Assembly (NCBI GenBank): GCA_963989385.1
Contig: OZ022508.1
Span: forward strand, 53,049,087-53,113,086
Direction of reading: 5' to 3'
Length of the DNA: 64,000 nt
DNA from: Ctena decussata
Taxonomy: Eukaryota; Mollusca; Bivalvia; Lucinida; Lucinidae
Shown here: one piece after another, positions 49,101-55,100 of the stretch
Position numbering within the stretch: the stretch's first letter is position 1
How the letters are laid out: every line of letters starts with the position of its first letter
The notes under the pieces: model-generated
Told to the model about the DNA's origin: nothing
The model's database searches: none
Seen by the model: the letters and a program-made list of their open reading frames with translations, nothing else
Made by a program: the position numbers and the translations under genes

Positions 49101-52100
49101 TTGTGTTACATGCACGTTCAAAGCTTTCCTGTATAAAATTGAAGTATTCTACGCGACTATTAGGGGGTCTATAAAATCCGCCAATTAGTATTGTTTTACC
49201 TTTAATGGACAGTTCGACCCAGACTGCCTCTAGATTAGTCATTTCAAGATCAGGTCTGCGTTTGAAGAAGATGTTATCTCTTATATACATGGCCACTCCA
49301 CCCCCGATCCGGTCTGTCCTGTCGCATCTTATAGGATCGTGGAAGTGTTCAATCGCAATTTTTTCATTTGATACGCTAGGATTTAACCAACTTTCAGTGA
49401 AGATCATAACATCATATGCAGTTGATTCAGCTCTTACCAGATCTATTTTTGGGAATAAACTTTCTATGTTTAAGTGCAATATACTAAATAAGTTTTGGAG
49501 CGCTTCTAGTGACTCTACAGACGAACTACTGGACAATGATATATTTTCGACAGAGTCTGGTCCTGGGTTAGGTTCTGCATCACCGCACTTAAGGAGCAAA
49601 CATATTAACCAAAAGAACAACAAGAAAATAATAGATTTCGTAACCAGATTCAAACAGAAATTTTTATTAGAATCGAAGGCAGAAGAGAAGAATCTATGAT
49701 ATGGTGATTTGATTCTCTTAAATGTTTCTAAGTTATATTGGGTATTTAAAATTATACTTAACGAATCTACATTTCTAGGAGAGGACAAATATAGGCCTAG
49801 CCTACGTCCAATCCTTTGACTCATATATATATATATGTTGTCAAGAAATTTCTAATAAATAAATAAATCTACATTATAAGCTTCTGTGTACTGGAATAGG
49901 AATAGCGAGAAGACCGGTAAGAACAAGATAAGTCTGTATTTAAAGTTTGCGTTATCCGATCGTGTCCTAAATTTAAGTGACTGAAAAACGCCATCCGAGC
50001 CCCCTAGACCATCAGAAGTATAACTATAACGACCTATGTACTGCTTAATAAGTAAAGTAAATACAACAAAAACAGCCCAAGGGATCCGGATGTCGGATCA
50101 GCCCATAAGTATTTGCCATAAATGTGTACTGTTGTGTATAGAAATGGCACAACTGAGGCAGAGCAGATGAGTTTTAACAAGCGAGTCAGAAGAGGGAAAG
50201 CAAGGAAAAGAAAGTAAATATAAGAGAAAATCATTTGATAGCAATAGCTTTAGGATAAACCAGTTTTAAAGAGTGACTTTAATTACAGTGATACAACAAA
50301 GTATAGATGTCCATCTGTATGTACAAATAAGTGTGCACTCAGATTACCTAGTACGTGAATATAACTGTACGCATACAATTTCCATTCTAGGCGTACTCAA
50401 CTTGCAAAATGTTAAACGTGCACGCCACATTCCTACACGCGTGTGGGCGCAAATACGTGTACATGCGCATATCCAAGGCGCGGCCGTATTCCTGAGTGTG
50501 CACATGTACACGCAAAATCGTACGTTCGCATATAGGCTACCATTCCCCGGTTACAAGAAGTTAACATAGTTCAGTAATCAGATGTCAGTTGAGTTATCTC
50601 CCTTGTTCCACTGAGCCACAATAATCACAAAAAACAACAACAAAAAAAAAAAAAAAAAAAAAAAACCCTTAATTATGGCCAGTTCCAAAATAAAGCTGTG
50701 GCAATGAGTTGGCAAAAAAAAAATAAACTGTGAAAACCAAGTTGGTGAAGCAAACAGAAAAATGATATATGTGCCAACGAAGTAGAATGCATTAGCATGT
50801 ACGTGAATCCGCATGTAATGAATTAGTGTGCATCGGTACACATTCCCAATACGTGCACAAATGTAAAAGTACAACGTCGTGTTATACATAACCACGTTGT
50901 GCCCACTTGCATACGCCTGTTTGCAAACGCTCCCACTGCCGCATACAGACGCATTCATGTGGACACACATGCGTATCCAAGTTTGCAACTGAACTACAGA
51001 TGTACCCATGCACACCAGGCTCATGAGATTGCACATCGCAGAAACTAGAATGTACCGCGTTTCCTTGGCTGCAAAACGAGGGCTCCCATCCAAAGCAGTT
51101 AAGTAATCCAGAACCGTCTTATAAGACGGGCCTATATCCCGGAAATGTTCTGGAATAGGAACACTGATCATAACACCCGTACCCATTCTAAAGATGGAAG
51201 GAGACACAGCAGCCAAATAAATACGGTAAATTCGCCTATCATATTTGTTATAACTACCATGTTTCTATTATCTCCCTTGGTCCACTTACCGTGTTTGACA
51301 TCTAACTCGCAAGTAACATGACACTGCGTGTGTATCCACTAAGTTCGGGATACCGGCCTCCGAGCTGTTATGCTAACAAAGGAGTCAGCCAAGACTGGCT
51401 TGTCAATACACAAGATTGAAACAAAACGTTGAGTCAAGTCTGATTCAACGTTATGACTGATCCACCGCTGACAAACAATTGTGTATCCAGTAAGAGATTC
51501 CACTCCTTAGTTCTACAAATACTGTACTAATGAAAACAAAATACTAAGTTATATACAAACAGTACCCTCTATACGGATACTTGCCGGCGCCACAATCCTT
51601 GTGTAAGCCATGATTGTCCTTTTAAGACATATTTTACTAGTATCCACCCACTAGGCACACAACGTTGAGTCAACGTTGAATCAGCGCTGACTCAATGCTA
51701 TGTGCCTGTTCCGAACTATTTACAATATATTGGGGTGGATAAATCAACATTATTCTCTTGACCATCGCAGGATTGTTCACTTTTGTAATACGGTAATGTT
51801 GTACAAATACTCATAATTAATGTACAAGAAAGAAAGAAAATAAGAAAATAAAACAAATAAAAACTCACAATACCAACACTTGTTGCTACAAGTTTGCCAA
51901 AACTAATTAAATTATCCCCGTAAATAGTGTCACTAAGACATCGCAAGAAAAGTTACCCCAATGCACAAGGTACATTTTTACTCGGACTCTACTCTTATTC
52001 TATCATAAGGTCGTACGTGTTATCTCCCTTGCTTTAAGTTATTGCAATTTTGAACACTACAAACCGTATCATATGTGGTCTGACACATGTAAAACACAAC

Positions 52101-55100
52101 ATGCAAGGAAAATCAGTAAACAAGTGCCCATCAAGTACATAATTCTATATAGTCCATACCTCAGTGTGATCACACTTAGCTGTGGTTCATACTAGGCAGC
52201 ACCGAAGCGCTGACTGAACTTTGGCCGACGTTTTTCACAAGTACATGGCATGAAGCATCTCTAGTTTTTACTGTCACAATCATTAAGACAGAACACTGAG
52301 TACATACAATGGGATTGAGGCCACTCGGAACTTGTATTTTTCGTTATAACACTTAATGCAAATGCATACGGCTGTTTCGGTAGTCTAAGATTGTCTTATT
52401 CAAGCAGATTAAACAACGTATGTAGAAAGCCCTAATAGCCAGCCAAACTCGTACTAAGCAAGGGACATTTTATACAATATGTAAGGGGTATAAGTTCAAA
52501 TTCTATACATCATTCAGTTTTATGATACCCTCAATAATACAGGCTGCGGAGCAGAAGATAATTGCTATTATATTATCTCCCTTGGTTCGCTCGGAACAAT
52601 TGGAATAACTTAACGCGTCTCGGGGAGAGTCGGTGAACCAAGTGCCCATCAAATGCACGGTTCTGTAAAGTCATTACGTACGTACGCTGAAGCTCAGCCA
52701 GGGCTCATACTAGACTGCGTCGATGCGCGGGCTGGTCTAAGCCCGTGTTTTACCATGTATATAAAGCATCTCCCCTGCGTGTTGCGTATTACAGATTAAA
52801 TATAATTTGATAAGCAAAAAATATGCATGGTTTACAGTAAATTGCCGACATTCATTTTTTCTTCCCTTATTACACAGGACCTCTTCGCTGGTCACTTGGT
52901 TCACGACCTTGAAATACTGGACACCAAATCGGAGCTGATTCAGCGCCATGGCACTGAATCAACTCCGACTCAGTTCCGATTCAATGTCGTGCGCCTGCAT
53001 AGAATAGTATGCTTTTGTATAGTCCGTGTCACAAGCACTACAAGAGAATATCTGCACAGTTTCGTTCACTTCACTAATGAAGACAAGTAAAAACAAAAAG
53101 AAACGTTATGAGATTGTGCAAGTCGACGAGTCGCGGCTTGAGAGAAGAGGTCTTGTAAACAAAGATGACCCTGAGCAGCCTGAGAATCTACTCAGGGTGA
53201 GCAGGCTCCTCGCAATTCGCTTTCCTGATATATGAAAATAGCGGACAGTGGCGACCTAGACCAGTCTAGTCCAACCTGATCCGAGTCCTCACCATTCGCA
53301 CGAACGACAAGGTATCGTCTCTCATGTCGCAGTCCATTTATAATCAGTATGTAATGAAAATATTTGCTTTGAGAAGTTTGGAGGGAAAAGAGGATAGCGA
53401 TAAGTTTTTCAGTACGTTATTTGTCACGAAGGCGAAACCACTCTGCTGAGAAACTTTCAATTAGGGTCGCGGCGTTTGCTTCTTGAAGTCATCAAGATCA
53501 CTTTCGGTCTCTATAACATGTCGGATATTTGAGTTGTCAATGACCACTATCTTACCACTGGACGAGTAAGCTGCTGTTATCTTTCTGGCGCGTTTAACTT
53601 GTCTGGCTTCGAACATCAATTTACCCCGCTGGGCGGTAAGATCCTCATTGATGAAGACATCCCTCCACCTGGGAATATCCAGAAGCCTTTTCCGTTCAGA
53701 AAAAAAGCTGCTGGCGCGCCCGGTATGTGGAAAGCTTCACAATGATTTTCCTACCGCTCCTGGACTGTTTACCGACTCTATGTGACCTGTCTATATCAGC
53801 TGGAGATAGAGGTACATTCAGGTCCTCTGCTATAGCTAACACAATATCATCTGTTTTTTTTCGTTCAATGAGTCGGCAATTCCAGAAATGCGCAGGCAAT
53901 TGCGACGCGAATATTGTTCCTGGGCATCGCTGGCTTTTTCCAGGTCGGTAACACGCTTCTCGAGACTCACAACTTTTGTTTTGAGCTCGTTGTTCTCTGC
54001 TCTAAGGGAAGAATTTTCAGCTTTCAGTGAGGCAATCTCTGTTTTTATTGTGTCATTAATACTCCTTACAGCCTCATTAATCATAACTTGAAATTCATCT
54101 TTTATTATAACTTTCACCTCGGGAAGCATGACAGGCTTCAACTCAAATGCTATTTTACTAATGTCACCAGGGTGCATAGGCATAGGCAAAGATACATCCT
54201 GGGTACCCTCGTCCCCAGTCCCCTCGTCCATACTGGTGTTATGCATCTCTGACTCTTCAGATATGCTTGACTCAAATACAGCTTTAGATTTTTTGGATGA
54301 GTGGGAGTACTGCAACAAGACCGGTGAAATGGGTGAGGATGTTGGTCGTTTTTTACTTTTTCTAGCTTCAGATTCGTCCTTAGGCGTTTCAAAAGGTGAC
54401 TCTGATGTATCGAGTTCTTGGGAATTTTTGTTGTCACTCATTACTCAGGAAGATCATGGAAGGATGTCAAAGAAATCAGCACAGTTTCATAAGTCATATG
54501 CATTAAGTAATATGCGAGAATGTGTAACAAATGTGTGTAGTAAGCTAAGCCGTTACACCCATCATGTATTTCATTCAATGGTGTTTAATGGTGTTCATAG
54601 AGCGTGACAATGGCTCTGAATAGGAATTCTGTGCTTCCAATTGAATTTTCAAAATTCACTTACAAATCATGTCCCAAATGTTGTATAAATTTCGCATATC
54701 CTTCCATAATAGCCGAATACCAAACTATCCAGTTTTAAGCTATCAAAGTCTAAGAATCACATTTTAAACCTAAAATGTTTATCACCCGATGTGAAAGCGA
54801 GTGTTTACATCCAAGTAACCGTAAACGTTTTATTGTGAGGTATAGCTGCAATCAACAATTTTGACGTTCCAATTGACTGTGATTTGTCAATTTTAAATAC
54901 ATAAAACATCATTGAGTTTTCACAAAAAAAGTTGTTGAAAAATGATTTGGTTAATTTTATTTGGCAACCAAGTGACCTACTTGCAAGACCATAAACTTGT
55001 TTCACTGCAGCTGGTGTTGTGCGATGTGGCGGCCGTAAAAACATCTCCCCCTACGTCGGCCCCATTCAGTGTCCTGCTTTTGTTTAAATTGCAATTGCTC

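Noticed and set aside
49205..49699. 164-codon plus-strand ORF
   Set aside because: Antisense shadow of the CR1 endonuclease region.
50578..51216. 212-codon minus-strand ORF
   Set aside because: It begins in low-complexity alternating DNA, ends in a run of Phe from poly(A), has no recognisable domain and lies antisense in a receptor intron.
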